This document shows positions 48,660 through 59,800 of a stretch of DNA of 64,000 nucleotides, one piece after another. Both the position numbers and the translations under genes were made by a program. The notes beneath the pieces were generated by a model. The model saw nothing but the letters and a program-made list of their open reading frames with translations, was not told the DNA's origin and did no database searches. Position 1 is the stretch's first letter. The number at the start of each line of letters is the position of its first letter. This DNA is from Ktedonospora formicarum (GTDB taxonomy: Bacteria > Chloroflexota > Ktedonobacteria > Ktedonobacterales > Ktedonobacteraceae), in assembly GCF_016587355.1 (NCBI RefSeq), contig NZ_BNJF01000012.1, positions 24,089-88,088 on the forward strand, in the 5' to 3' direction.

Positions 48660-49775
48660 TTACTCCTCCTTGGCTGAGTGTGTGGATATTCCAAAAATCT
48701 GCTCCAGATCGCGCCCGTATTTATTCTCCGCGCGCTTGAGCACTTTGAGATATTTGCCGGTCGTCGCCAGGCTTTGGTGGTCAAGAAAATCCTGGATCTC
48801 GCTCGCGCTCACCCCCAGCTGATCAAGTGTTTTGGCCGCGGAGTGGCGGGTGACATGGAATTTGCTTGTTCCCAGACGGCGTGCACTGATTTGCTCGATG
48901 GCCTGCACAGAGAGAGCTTGACCGTGAGTGTGATTACGTGAAAGAGAGATCCAGACGGGGGCTTCGCCCTGGGTAGCCCACTCTAGGCCATAGACTCGTT
49001 GAAGGTAGGTAAGCAGGATCGTGCTCGTCTCCACTTCCAGGCGACGAGCATTACGTTTGCCACCTTTGGTTCGGGGGAAGGTGACGGTGAGTCGATCACC
49101 AACCAGCGCCAGATGTCCAACGCGCATCTCGGCGAGGGCCTGCACACGTTGGCCGGTGTGAAGGGCCACACTCAGGAGGGCATAATCACGTGCGCCAGCT
49201 ATCGTATGCCGATCAATACGAGCAAGCAATTGGCGCAAGTCTAAGGGGTCAATTGCCTCAGCGCTGGCATAGTCATAGACCTTGCGCCGTTCAAGTAGCT
49301 CAATCGGATTGTCCCCCTGGTAGAGGTGTTGTCGACGGGCGAAGACAAAGAGGCTGCTCAGAATCGCAAGTCGTTGATTATAGGTGCTGTTGGAAGGAGC
49401 TCCTACACGTGGTGAGGTTGCGGCGCGTTCACCAGCCCATCGTTGTACAATGAGAAGCCAGTGGCCGCGGACACTTTGATCTGAGAGATCCATGAAGAGG
49501 TCATAGTCATGGGTACGCAGTGCTGCACAACAGGAGAGTGCTGTCGAGTGGTACGCCAGATGCGTTTTCAAGCTTTGTGATTTGCCCGTTTTGGCATCGA
49601 GCCAGGCGACCAGGATTCCATCTTCAGGGAGATGGATTAGGTGGGGGCAGCTCGGAATGACACAGTGATATACCTGTTCTTGCGTGAGAGCGTGGCTCTG
49701 TATGATAGGGCTATATTCTGATCCGGGCGGGTCGCTCTGGTGCTGTTGATAGGTGAAAGCATCATGGCTGCTCAT
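48660..49775 (-). CDS. Tyrosine recombinase (XerC/D-like)
   Basis: 371 residues from ATG 49775 (AAGGAAGGGA 9 nt upstream). An N-terminal C..C/H region (YHCVIPSCPHLIHLPEDG..LKTHLAYHST) looks like a small zinc finger; core-binding domain (TYNQRLAILSSLFVFARRQHL); catalytic residues R (HTGQRVQALAEM), H-x-x-R (HVTRHSAAKTL), H and Tyr (LDHQSLATTGKYLKVL). It probably mobilised or still mobilises this accessory segment. Confidence 0.85.
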   Translation of the reverse strand: MSSHDAFTYQQHQSDPPGSEYSPIIQSHALTQEQVYHCVIPSCPHLIHLPEDGILVAWLDAKTGKSQSLKTHLAYHSTALSCCAALRTHDYDLFMDLSDQSVRGHWLLIVQRWAGERAATSPRVGAPSNSTYNQRLAILSSLFVFARRQHLYQGDNPIELLERRKVYDYASAEAIDPLDLRQLLARIDRHTIAGARDYALLSVALHTGQRVQALAEMRVGHLALVGDRLTVTFPRTKGGKRNARRLEVETSTILLTYLQRVYGLEWATQGEAPVWISLSRNHTHGQALSVQAIEQISARRLGTSKFHVTRHSAAKTLDQLGVSASEIQDFLDHQSLATTGKYLKVLKRAENKYGRDLEQIFGISTHSAKEE

Positions 49776-49787
49776 CGAGTAAATCCC

Positions 49788-49813
49788 TTCCTTTATAAAG
49801 GAATGTGTTTGAG
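49788..49813. repeat. Palindrome TTCCTTTATAAAGGAA and att-like repeat
   Basis: 16-bp perfect palindrome at 49788-49803, 13 bp upstream of the recombinase start, overlapping the direct repeat shared with 48612. Candidate recombinase site or operator. Confidence 0.45.
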
Positions 49814-49976
49814 TTCGCAGGGAAGAGAGTGTCGTCGGCGAGAGCCTGATGTGCAATTTGTGACAGAACTCTCCCAGATTTCTCTTTCTCCTCTGGGTCC
49901 CTTCTTCCTCACCTCCTCCAGGCCGTCGGAAGACACGTGTATGGAGGCAAAGTGAGGAAGACCTGAAGGCTCTTGT

Positions 49977-50008
49977 AAACCTGAACTAATGTCAATTAGT
50001 TCAGGTTT
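49977..50008. terminator. Hairpin AAACCTGAACTAAT/ATTAGTTCAGGTTT
   Basis: 14-bp perfect stem, 4-nt loop, downstream of the NACHT gene on the minus strand; flanking A/T residues give a short T tract at the 3' edge in either direction. Likely bidirectional terminator. Confidence 0.6.
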
Positions 50009-50166
50009 GATCATAGTATATAGCAATTTCGGAAAGAAGGGAAATCCCCTATTTCGGTTTATATAGGAGGTGCCTTCTTTTTTTCTTATCTCTGAAGAGT
50101 CAGTAAGTAGATAGGCGGTGCCGTGATGAAGTTGTTCCCCATATAGGATCCCGACATACAATCCTC

Positions 50167-53100
50167 CTAAAATTCGCCAGGGGTAAACAGTGAGATTCCT
50201 TTCATTTTTTTCTTGCTTACCTTTTTAACCTTTTCTTCAGGTGATGCTATCCAATAGCAGGTTTCAAAAATGGATCGGTATTCAGGGTCATGCGATTGGA
50301 GCATTGATAGTAAGTCCTCTGCTCGGGATTCTTCGCCATATGCAACGTCTCGGATACAATGAGCTATACGTAACGGAGCTGCATCGACTGAACGTGTTAA
50401 ATCAGCTAAACGACTAACGATTGTTTCATTTGGTGAGCTGTAATATTCCCATGTATAAAGCCAAGTGTCGAAAAGGAGTTGCCAAGCAGCATTGTGTGTA
50501 TCAGTTTCATCTGCTCTATTATGTATGAAGGCATCTTCAATCTGGATCCACACTGCTTGATCAAAAAGGCTAATACGTTGAGGAATAGCAGGAAGATAGC
50601 TTACCCTTAAAGCCTCCCACCACTGTGGTTGAGGTTCCAAATTGAAAGTATTACATAAAAGATCAAGAATAGGCCAATAGAAGTCAGGTATGACGATAGT
50701 GTTTTGCCAACTTCCATCTATAAGGCTATCTGTAAAGCTATCAAAGTCCGTCCTCAGGGTCCGCTTTAAATCTCGAGCATTAGCTCGACTACGATCCTGA
50801 GCGTGATTAATAGAATCATCTGATTCCCATGTTAGAGCATGATTTAAAGCGCTTTTTAGCCGCCGAAATGGATCAGGAACCCGATCATTCATCAATCTAC
50901 TTTTCTGCTTCCGAGCCAGAACTAGATTCCGAGCCTGATATAAAATTTTATATCGGTCCTTTGTCTGGGTAAGATCAGAGCAAGGTTCATTAAATCCTAT
51001 GATGAGACTATTAGCATTCAGATCATGAAAAGGCCCGGCTGGACCAGTTAAAGATACAAGCTGTGCTTGGAAGAATCTTTTTGCAGCAATATGTGGTCCT
51101 AAAGAAGTTGCAATTGCTTGTAGAGCGGCTGCAATTAAATTTCCAGATGGTGATAATAACAAAAGACTGTCTAGTGTAGGCCAAAGGCGTTCCATAGCTT
51201 GTATTGTGGATTTATTTCTTTGTATCTCTGGCTCTTTCAATACAAAAGACTTCAATAGATCAACTTCTTGTGTTTCTTTGACAAGGATGTCTTGTGTTAA
51301 TGTGAGAAAGTTTGTTTCTGAAACGCCAGTGATGGATGCGACAAGTGCCAGGATTAACTTTTGCTTTTCATCTCCAGCAGCTTCCCATGAAGAGTGAAAT
51401 ATAGAACAAAGAAATTCCTCACCGATGTTCTCTTTTGTATTAAGGGCCTGAAGCAGAGCGGCTATACGTCTTACTTCCTCCACAGCAATGGCTGTACTGC
51501 AAGATTGGATTAACAATTTTATAATCTCTATTTTGTATATTTCTGCTGCCTCAATTCCGTCAAGCAATAAACCGCCTAAAATATGGGAATTAACTATAGA
51601 TGGTATAATATCTTCTTTTCTGAGAAGTTTATCAATAATGAATTGCTGACTCTCATCATTCCTCAGTTCTGCTACTATCAATCTGATAATCTCATACCAT
51701 CTGGGATTGTTGCAATGATCCTTAATAGCCCCCCAAATACTACTTACACCATCTTTTTCGCCCATCCTAATAATATATGAGGACGTAAGATACTCTTGGA
51801 ATGTGAGGTGTACAAAGCTGTATTGGTTATCGCCAATTTCAATGAGAAGTCCGGCCCGTTTCTTTACAAATTCGAGGAACTCCTCGGCTATATCTTCTGG
51901 ATCTTTATCAGGGTCTGATAACTTCTCTACTTTGGTAATATGTGTAATTAAGAATTCCCTCAACTCCTCATAAGAAACCACCGTCCATTGAGTCTTGCTC
52001 GTATCACCGCCTCGATAATGCATCCAATAAGCAATCGCTTCAATACGCTGACGATTCCGACGCTCTACCTTACCCTTATTTCTTATTTCCTGATCACGAA
52101 ATTTCCACGTGTGCCAAGTATTTAGCAAAGTTTCTGTACATTTTTGATAAAGGATAGCGCGCTCATCAGGCAAAATAGCATCAATTCTGTGAACAAGGGC
52201 AATAATAGTCAATAGGAGGGGATTCTCAGCTAGTTCATAAATGGCTGCATGATTCTTATTATCTAAAATACGGATAAGATCTTTGACATTTATTTCCCGC
52301 TCCAGTTCGTTTTCAATGCGAGTACGATACCAATCTCTAACAAATTGTTCCATTTCGGGTAGATGCAGTTTTGCTACACGATAATGATTAAATTCCTTTT
52401 TGTCGAATTGAAAAGGGTTCTCATACCCAACTATGCGGGAGGTAACAATTGTTGTGTTACCTGGATACGTTGTAATGAGAGTACGAATACGATCTCTAAT
52501 GATCTGCTTAAAATGGGGATTTGGAAGTTCGTCTAGTCCGTCGAAGAAAAGAAGGGTTTGGCCTGTTTCGAGATAATATTCAAAGAAATTGAGATCGGCA
52601 TCTTTCAGTGTAAAATCAGCCTGAATGCTCTCTTGAATGTAGTCGATTAATGGCAGATTGGGGCGTGATTTTAGTTCATCGGCATAACGCCGCAATACAA
52701 TCAGAATAGGCAATCGATTGTCAGTAGGAGCTTGATAACGCTCCTGCAAAGGTTTAGAAATACCTGCAAGAGCAAGGAAACGTAGAAGTGTCGATTTACC
52801 GGATCCAGGATCTCCAAGAAGGACATGTTGGCTCCCTTGCGAAAGTAGAGAAAGCGGATTTATGTAGGTCACATGCGTATCTTGTTCAACCAATGCTTCA
52901 GGAATAACCTTCAGAGGAATGTAAATATGCTCCATCGGAATCCCCTTGGTTGCCTCCTGTTTATAGATTGACATGCCAACAAATTGGATATCACGATAGA
53001 GAATAGGGAGATTATCGTTATAGCGTTTTCGTATATCCTCGATAGTTTTTTTTCGAGCAGCACCATTGCCAATGAGTTCGGGATAATAAAACAGACACAG

Positions 53101-53598
53101 AGCGGGAGTCTCAAGAAAAAAAAGCTGTAATTTTCTATGCCCCCAGTGCTCAAGTTCAAATTCCAGATCCAGATTACCTCTTAGACTATTGAACCAGGAA
53201 ACATCACCTCCAGCATTACGAGTAGCTGATTCCGTTAAATCTTGAGGAGTAATAAGAATCCATTTTCTGAGTTTGAGTTGCTCCTTCCTTCTAGCGGCTT
53301 TTTTAAGAGACTGTATAATATCCTGACGATGTTCTGGGCTTAAAGGGGATGGATAGAATTTGTACTGATAACCAATAGTACCTTCTTGTCGAAGAGCTTC
53401 GCTTTCGAAGCTGTCGAGTCCATGGTAATCGCCAGCTGCATCGTTGAAGATTGTAATATTTTTGCCAGATCTTCGTGCTTCATGAAAGAGGAGGAGGTCA
53501 ATAATTCGTGCAAACTCTTTTCCGCCTTCAGTGCCTTTAGGCAGTAGATCATAGAGTGTCTTTACTTCAGGAAGCCGTTTTCTAATTCTGGAGGTCAT
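50167..53598 (-). CDS. Mrr-like nuclease-NACHT STAND NTPase (defence)
   Basis: 1143 residues from ATG 53598 (AAAGGAG upstream). N-terminus: HGLDSFESEA..GTIGYQYKFYPSPLS..IIQSLKKAA..KWILITPQDL, where D62 and Q78-x-K80 fit the D-QxK form of the Mrr/PD-(D/E)xK nuclease fold. NACHT NTPase next: Walker A LGDPGSGKST (262-270), Walker B LLFFDGLDEL (349-358), then TIVTSRIVGY and ENPLLLTIIALVHR. The C-terminal ~600 residues are helical, the usual ligand-sensing part. This is the architecture of bacterial NLR-like antiphage proteins, where phage recognition triggers effector nuclease activity. Confidence 0.85.
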   Translation of the reverse strand: MTSRIRKRLPEVKTLYDLLPKGTEGGKEFARIIDLLLFHEARRSGKNITIFNDAAGDYHGLDSFESEALRQEGTIGYQYKFYPSPLSPEHRQDIIQSLKKAARRKEQLKLRKWILITPQDLTESATRNAGGDVSWFNSLRGNLDLEFELEHWGHRKLQLFFLETPALCLFYYPELIGNGAARKKTIEDIRKRYNDNLPILYRDIQFVGMSIYKQEATKGIPMEHIYIPLKVIPEALVEQDTHVTYINPLSLLSQGSQHVLLGDPGSGKSTLLRFLALAGISKPLQERYQAPTDNRLPILIVLRRYADELKSRPNLPLIDYIQESIQADFTLKDADLNFFEYYLETGQTLLFFDGLDELPNPHFKQIIRDRIRTLITTYPGNTTIVTSRIVGYENPFQFDKKEFNHYRVAKLHLPEMEQFVRDWYRTRIENELEREINVKDLIRILDNKNHAAIYELAENPLLLTIIALVHRIDAILPDERAILYQKCTETLLNTWHTWKFRDQEIRNKGKVERRNRQRIEAIAYWMHYRGGDTSKTQWTVVSYEELREFLITHITKVEKLSDPDKDPEDIAEEFLEFVKKRAGLLIEIGDNQYSFVHLTFQEYLTSSYIIRMGEKDGVSSIWGAIKDHCNNPRWYEIIRLIVAELRNDESQQFIIDKLLRKEDIIPSIVNSHILGGLLLDGIEAAEIYKIEIIKLLIQSCSTAIAVEEVRRIAALLQALNTKENIGEEFLCSIFHSSWEAAGDEKQKLILALVASITGVSETNFLTLTQDILVKETQEVDLLKSFVLKEPEIQRNKSTIQAMERLWPTLDSLLLLSPSGNLIAAALQAIATSLGPHIAAKRFFQAQLVSLTGPAGPFHDLNANSLIIGFNEPCSDLTQTKDRYKILYQARNLVLARKQKSRLMNDRVPDPFRRLKSALNHALTWESDDSINHAQDRSRANARDLKRTLRTDFDSFTDSLIDGSWQNTIVIPDFYWPILDLLCNTFNLEPQPQWWEALRVSYLPAIPQRISLFDQAVWIQIEDAFIHNRADETDTHNAAWQLLFDTWLYTWEYYSSPNETIVSRLADLTRSVDAAPLRIAHCIRDVAYGEESRAEDLLSMLQSHDPEYRSIFETCYWIASPEEKVKKVSKKKMKGISLFTPGEF

Positions 53599-53674
53599 GA
53601 AAAACTCCTTTGGGTATATCCCTATAATGCTAAAGAAGTATTCGCCATACTCGATGAGCTACGAAATGGACGGC

Positions 53675-56600
53675 TTATGAGGTTGTAAGCCGTTCATAAC
53701 AGACCAGCCGTAGATCTTCCTCTTTGATGGCTTCCGCTGTCACGATGTCCACATCACTCTCCTGGTAGAGGCCATTTTCTGCGAAGAAGCTATCCAGGTC
53801 TAAGACTAGCTGGGTAAAGTCCTCGTTTACCTGGTAGGCTTTGACCAATACTTTCAGACTACGATCACGTTCGAAGGGACGCAGCGAGATCTGCTCCAGC
53901 ACCCCGTTGAACCGCCGCAGTTGGTCAGGATCTAGAGCTTCGTTCTCCTGCCAGAGCGTGGGGCGATTCAGCCAGTTATAGAGCTTTTGAGCCATGCCCG
54001 TCAATGCGGGGCGCACGCGGTTGCGCGCCTGCTCTCCTCGCAATGTTGCCAGAACGTCCTGGGTGGCGCGTTCCAGCAGATCATAGGGAATCGGTCCTGG
54101 ATCAAGCCGTGTTTCCTCGCGCGTGCAGGCAATCATGGCATACAGGGTGCGAATGTTCTTTTCAGGTTCACTGCCATCATCTGGATAGAAGCGCCAGAAG
54201 TGGCGTCCACGAGCGCTCATAGCGACGAAGATACCAGGCCGAGCATCCCGTGCGATGTACCGTTTCCCGCTGTGGATGCCTAACGGTATTTCAGCAACGA
54301 CGCGCTCGCCGATTTGTTGAATATAATTGATGAGTGGGAACTTCATTTCCTCAGTTGATACCAGCTCTGCCTGGCGCTCCAGATCTTGCAGCAAGTTCTG
54401 GTCGTTACGATGCAACTGCCGTAACTGCTCCAATGAGCGCTGCGAAATGACCTCACCCAGGACACTCGCATCCAGTCCCACTGTTTGATCGATTTGTGCA
54501 ATGCGTGTTGAGAGTTTCTGTATCAGACCAAGTAGACTCTCCAAATCCGCCTCTGGAAACACGTTGTAGAGCATGATGTGTGCGAAGGAACTGCCGATAC
54601 GGTCAACGCGTCCAGCTCGCTGGATGAGGCGCACAGGATTCCAGTGCAGATCATAGTTAATCACGACGCCTGCGTCTTGCAGGTTCTGTCCTTCAGAGAG
54701 AACATCAGTGCTGATGAGAACCTGGATTTCTGCCCCATCTGGTTGCCAGAGTTGATCACTGGGGATCTCCGGCGGGCGGTTCGCTATTGGTGCAAAACGT
54801 TCGATCAATTTACGGCGCTCCTCAGGCTTCGTGTTCCCACTAATGAGGCCAAGCACAGGCTTTCCTGCCTGTTCCTGCCAAGTAGTATCGTCAAGGAGCT
54901 GCTGATGCAGATAGGCCGCAGTGTCATGATAGCTGGTGAAGATCAACACCTTTTGCTCCTTGAGCGTACCAGCCAGCACCGTTTTCACCTGACGGACCTT
55001 ATCGTCACCGTTCCCACCAGACCCATTCTCGCGTACCCTTTTGAGCATCAAGAGAATACTGTTCAGGACCGTAATGTCACGATTGACGCCCTCCTCGATG
55101 CGCTGCATATTGTAGTCTTGCGGTGAGACAACAGGGAGCGCACTGATGATTTCATCGGCGCGTTCTGCTCGCTCCTCACCGGCTTCAATTGCGAGCAATT
55201 TTCGGTAGCTTGCAGCATCCAGGAGCTTCCCTTCGCGAAGCATTTTGAGAAAACCGCTCTGGAAGAGTGCCTGGCGTTTGACGCTTTCCTCAAATGCTGC
55301 GGCAGAGCTTTCGAGGCGCTTGAGATAGAGCATCTTCATCAACGCAATGAGTGCGTTGTTACGCTGCTCGTCTTGCTCACTGGCTTTTGTTTTATTGTGG
55401 GCATAGGCGGCGAGGTTATACGTGACAAGATGCAGACGGTCCAATGCACTTGTGATTTCGTGATAAAGCCCTCTATAGGTGCCATCCAGGTCGTAATCAA
55501 TCCGTTCTAGCATACGCTCGGGAAAGCGTACGGGCTTTCCGCTAACAACCACTTCTTCACCTGCATCCTGGCGGCGGCGAATATCGGCCCTGCTGCGTCG
55601 GACAGTTGTCTCCTCCAGGAGATCAAAGATTTCTAGCCCTCCCTCCATCGCGGCTTTGAAATACGAGCGGAGATTGCTAATACCCATCTGTCTATAAAAG
55701 TGTTCTTCGCCTCGTGCCAGCAGAAGCAACTGGTGGTAAAAGTCGTAGAGGCTGTTGTTCACCGGGGTGGCAGTCATCAGGATCACGCGTTTGCGTCTTC
55801 CCCCGGTCAGCAATTTCATCAGATTGCGATAGCGGTTGGTGTTGGGGTTGCGAAAATTATGGCTCTCATCTACCACCACCACATCGAGATCGCGATAGCG
55901 TTTCCAGTCAAAGTCAGCGCGGCCAATCTCTTCCTGACTCAGGACGTCCACAACTGGAATCCCATATTCGACCAGGCGTGGTCGCCAGACCAGATCGCGT
56001 AGTTGCGCTGGACAGACAACTAGACCACGTGGTATCCGCCCGCGCTTGCGCTTGGTGAGTAGTTCTCGCTCCAGCAAACTCAGGCCAATATAGGTCTTTC
56101 CCAGGCCGACGGCATCAGCAACAAGCACGCCACCCCATTTGTCCAACAGCCGGAGAGCCTCCGCTTTTCCTTCTTCCTGGAAACGGGCTAGATCCACTGT
56201 GGCCACGCGATCCTGCTCGAGCAGAATGCGCTCTTTGAAATACTCATAGAGTGCTTTCATGAAGACTTCAAAAGGAGTATAGTGCTTCGAGCCGAATTTA
56301 GAGGCTCGGAGTGTCTCGATGAGATCAGGCTTATAGTCCTCACTCTGCAACCATTTGCCATCAAACCACTCACGTAGTCCCTTGGCAACTGCCTGGCTCA
56401 TACTGGTCAGCATCAATTCGGAGTTGCGTGTCAGACCAGAGGGTGTGAAATTGCTAGAGCCAACAAAACTGATCTGGTCAAAGATATACGCCTTGGCGTG
56501 CAGGAATGGGCCACTGAATAGCCGTACCTGGACCTCATCGCGCATGAGAAACGCTAAGAGTGTATCCACTAACTCGGCGTGCTGACGATCAAAGTTGAGG

Positions 56601-56872
56601 CGGGCCAGATCATCAGCAATCTTGGCGCGATAGTAGCGGCGCAGATCCACGGTCTGTGGGCCTCCAGTTGGTACATCTGGGCGTTCGCCGAGGAGCAGAC
56701 GAAACGCATACAGTTCGGCAAAAGCATTACCGACAATGCGCCAGACATCCGGGGCAAAATACCCAGTGGCAATGTCCAGATGTTGCTGCTCTGCCTTCAG
56801 GATGGTCTGAGACAATGCTTCGGCAAAGATTGTCGAAGCATTGTCAATAATATCTGGCGGAAAATAGGTCAT
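53675..56872 (-). CDS. PLD nuclease-SNF2 helicase fusion
   Basis: 1065 residues. N-terminal phospholipase-D-type domain with HAKAYIFD (H125, K127, D132) and VGSSNFTPSGL; one HKD motif per chain, as in dimeric PLD nucleases. SF2/SNF2 helicase follows: Walker A DAVGLGKT (253-260), VVVVDESHNF (DESH 335-338), ILMTATPVNNS, then a second RecA domain with LISTDVLSEGQNLQDAGVVINYDLHWNPVRLIQRAGRVDRIGS. It overlaps the methyltransferase gene by 4 bp, so both are made together. The pair resembles DISARM/BREX-like restriction modules. Confidence 0.88.
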   Translation of the reverse strand: MTYFPPDIIDNASTIFAEALSQTILKAEQQHLDIATGYFAPDVWRIVGNAFAELYAFRLLLGERPDVPTGGPQTVDLRRYYRAKIADDLARLNFDRQHAELVDTLLAFLMRDEVQVRLFSGPFLHAKAYIFDQISFVGSSNFTPSGLTRNSELMLTSMSQAVAKGLREWFDGKWLQSEDYKPDLIETLRASKFGSKHYTPFEVFMKALYEYFKERILLEQDRVATVDLARFQEEGKAEALRLLDKWGGVLVADAVGLGKTYIGLSLLERELLTKRKRGRIPRGLVVCPAQLRDLVWRPRLVEYGIPVVDVLSQEEIGRADFDWKRYRDLDVVVVDESHNFRNPNTNRYRNLMKLLTGGRRKRVILMTATPVNNSLYDFYHQLLLLARGEEHFYRQMGISNLRSYFKAAMEGGLEIFDLLEETTVRRSRADIRRRQDAGEEVVVSGKPVRFPERMLERIDYDLDGTYRGLYHEITSALDRLHLVTYNLAAYAHNKTKASEQDEQRNNALIALMKMLYLKRLESSAAAFEESVKRQALFQSGFLKMLREGKLLDAASYRKLLAIEAGEERAERADEIISALPVVSPQDYNMQRIEEGVNRDITVLNSILLMLKRVRENGSGGNGDDKVRQVKTVLAGTLKEQKVLIFTSYHDTAAYLHQQLLDDTTWQEQAGKPVLGLISGNTKPEERRKLIERFAPIANRPPEIPSDQLWQPDGAEIQVLISTDVLSEGQNLQDAGVVINYDLHWNPVRLIQRAGRVDRIGSSFAHIMLYNVFPEADLESLLGLIQKLSTRIAQIDQTVGLDASVLGEVISQRSLEQLRQLHRNDQNLLQDLERQAELVSTEEMKFPLINYIQQIGERVVAEIPLGIHSGKRYIARDARPGIFVAMSARGRHFWRFYPDDGSEPEKNIRTLYAMIACTREETRLDPGPIPYDLLERATQDVLATLRGEQARNRVRPALTGMAQKLYNWLNRPTLWQENEALDPDQLRRFNGVLEQISLRPFERDRSLKVLVKAYQVNEDFTQLVLDLDSFFAENGLYQESDVDIVTAEAIKEEDLRLVCYERLTTS

Positions 56873-59800
56873 ACCTCTACCTCCTTGTTCACAGCGTCCC
56901 GCTGCCCACGCCGTCCTGCACCTAACTGTGCCCGGCGCCCTGCATGCCAGCGTTCAATTTCAGCAATCTCTTCTTCCGAGAGACCGTAGGTCTGATAGAC
57001 AATCGTGTCCACTTCACGTTCCATCACAACGGCTTCAGGTCCCTGCCCCTCTAGCGCTTGCAACTGATCTACCAATGCTGCCAATCGCGTCTGATCCTCC
57101 AGGGTTGGTTCGACAATGGGCAATTGCTGCATGTACAAATTCTTATATCTAAAGAATCCCCCACGTATCACTGGCGATATTTGCATAAGCACAAAATCTA
57201 GTAGGTTAGAGTTGAGCATAGCTGTAAGATAAACTGCATGTGTGGGGATACAAAAAAGAGTTGCATCGGGATAGGCACCTGATCTATCAAAGCTAAATTC
57301 CGCTCTCGGCGCGATGTCAGGATAAATAATCTTCGGCATCTTAAAATGTCCATAATAGTCCACTGAATCTTGAATTTCATACCACTGATAGTTTCCCGGC
57401 TTGCGTCCTAGGCCTTCTTTTCCTGGCTGTCGAGGTTGTAAATCTTCTCTAAATTGGCTCAAGTAGCGCTCAATAGCTGGATATTGTTTGATGTCAATTC
57501 CTCGGCGGGTGAAGATCAGTGACTGTCCCATTGAATTGATGACATAGCGTCCCACATTGCGCCCGCGCAATAATGGCTTGATTATCTCAGCACTACGTGG
57601 GTCTTCAGCAACGAGACGATTTCTTGTTTCCTGATCGATCATAAATGCTTTATTCAGGCCAGTCTTGATGCCAAAATACATTTTGTTGTTGACATAGCGG
57701 CCCAATGGCGTGCCCATCAGCATTAGCTTTTGTACCAATGCTGATACCGCACTGTTACTCGCCGGAGGCTGGACACCTTGGGCCTGGAGTAGCGTCTGGG
57801 CTGAGCTTTCAAAGATAGTATTCAGCCTTTCCAAATCAATGTGGTTATCAGTCACCAACCCACGATAGAAGTAATCCGGTGCTGGCTTGCCCTTGGTTGT
57901 TAGCACGATGCAAGGATAAGCGGCAGCATCAAAGACAGGAGCATCACCAAAGTCCAGAATAATCTGCATCTGCGTCTGACTGGCCAGTAGAGCACGTAGG
58001 CTCTTGCCATAGCCAGCACGGAAGAACTTGTTAGAGGAGATAAAAGTTAATGTCCCCCCATCGTGCAACAGTTCCAGCGCGCGGGCATAGAAATAGACAT
58101 AAAGATCAGCCATGCCATGTTGTACATTTGGATAGGTGGCCTTCAATGTGCGCAATGTTTCCTGTGGTATACGTTCGTGACGCACATAAGGCGGGTTAGC
58201 GATGACAATGTCAAAACCATCCTTCTCCTCAAATATGCTCGCAAAATGTAGTCGGTAGAGGAAGAGTGGCAGCTCCTTGCCTGCCTCCAAGTTAGCCATC
58301 GCCTGCTGAGTGATCTGGATGATGTGGCGTAGTGCCTCGATCTCAGCGCGGTTAGCCTGTGTAGACAGGACATTCACCAGCGATTTGCTCAGGTGGTCGA
58401 GCCGCTCCTGATTCTGCTGTTCTCGCTCTCGTAATGCTGCTAATACTATGGCACGCTCTGTCTGTACAATTTCTTGCTTGATCACGTTTGCCGATCTGCT
58501 CCCTGATGGCTGAAAATACTCCTCCTTCAATGTACGCAGGTTGTGTATGAGCCGCTGCGTCTCACTCTCTACCAAGGAAAGCTGATTCGCCTTGCGATCA
58601 GGGCGCGTAGGATAGATTGCTGTGCCATCGATCGTCTCGATCAGGGAATCGCCAGCCATCAGTTTGAAGTCGAGGTTAGGCAATGGCTCCATCTCGAAGG
58701 GGTCGGCATCCACCACCAGCGAGAGCCAGAGCCGTAACCGTGCAATCTCGATAGCTTCATGTCTGACGTCTACTCCGTACAAACAGTCACGGATAAAATT
58801 ACGCTTCCAGCCTTCTACCAGTGGCGTCTGGTGCTCTACCGAGACACCACCCACACGGAAGAGCGCTCTGCGTACGCCCACAAGCAGCGCCAGCATGCCC
58901 AGCGGAAAGGCACCTGAGCCCACGGCAGGGTCAAGCACACGGACCTGCTCTAGCGCTCGGTCTACCTGTTCCCGAAGGGAGCGCGGAAGGCTATGGGTGT
59001 TCAAGAATGGCTGACCGTTTTTGTCACGTACGGGTTCACCCGTCTCAGCCTCATCCAGTAGCCAACCTAATGGCTCATTGGCAATATGAATCTGACGAGT
59101 TAGATAGGCAGCCAGGGCCTCGCGACACATAAAAGTCACAACCGGGCGCGGAGTATAGAACGTACCACTTTTGCCACGTTCCTCTTCTTCCAGCAGGTTC
59201 TCAAACACCTTGCCTAGCATTTCTGGATCAAGGGCTACCTCTACCTCTAATGGGGTATCCTCCTCAATCGTAAAGTTGTGATTCTCCAAAAAGTAGAGCA
59301 GCCCATCCTGGTGGCGGATATCAAAAAGTTCGTTTGCAAGCACGACTTGACCAACATAGTCTTCTTCATCTGGAGCAAAAAGACCGCCATTGAGATAGGG
59401 CACCCGTCCAAAACGCGATCGTGCTTCTAGCCGAGGCATATTCAACGTTTGAAAGAATAGTGGCTCCAGCACAAAACGATAGAAATTCTCTTCCTGCTCC
59501 CATGCTGCTTCATACCGGCTCTTGATAAACTGGTGGTCGCCATTGAGCGCGCCCTTCTTCTGCAAGAAATAGAGGAACATCACTCTACCAAAGAGTCGTT
59601 GCGTGAAGGTATGTAGCCGTGTAGGTTCAGCAAACGCTGCAATAGTTGGGTTATCCTGCCTGATGCGTTTCTGTGCCAGCTGGAAACGCCGGGCATATTC
59701 GTGGTAAAAGGTATTCGTGAGTCGTTCAACATCGAATGCCTCACATTGCAGTTTGTAGAATTGTCCAGCGGAGATGCCATTGGCAGGAAACACGATACGG

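Noticed and set aside
49793..50161. 122-codon minus-strand frame between recombinase and NACHT gene
   Set aside because: Runs across a strong terminator hairpin and has no family or start-site support.
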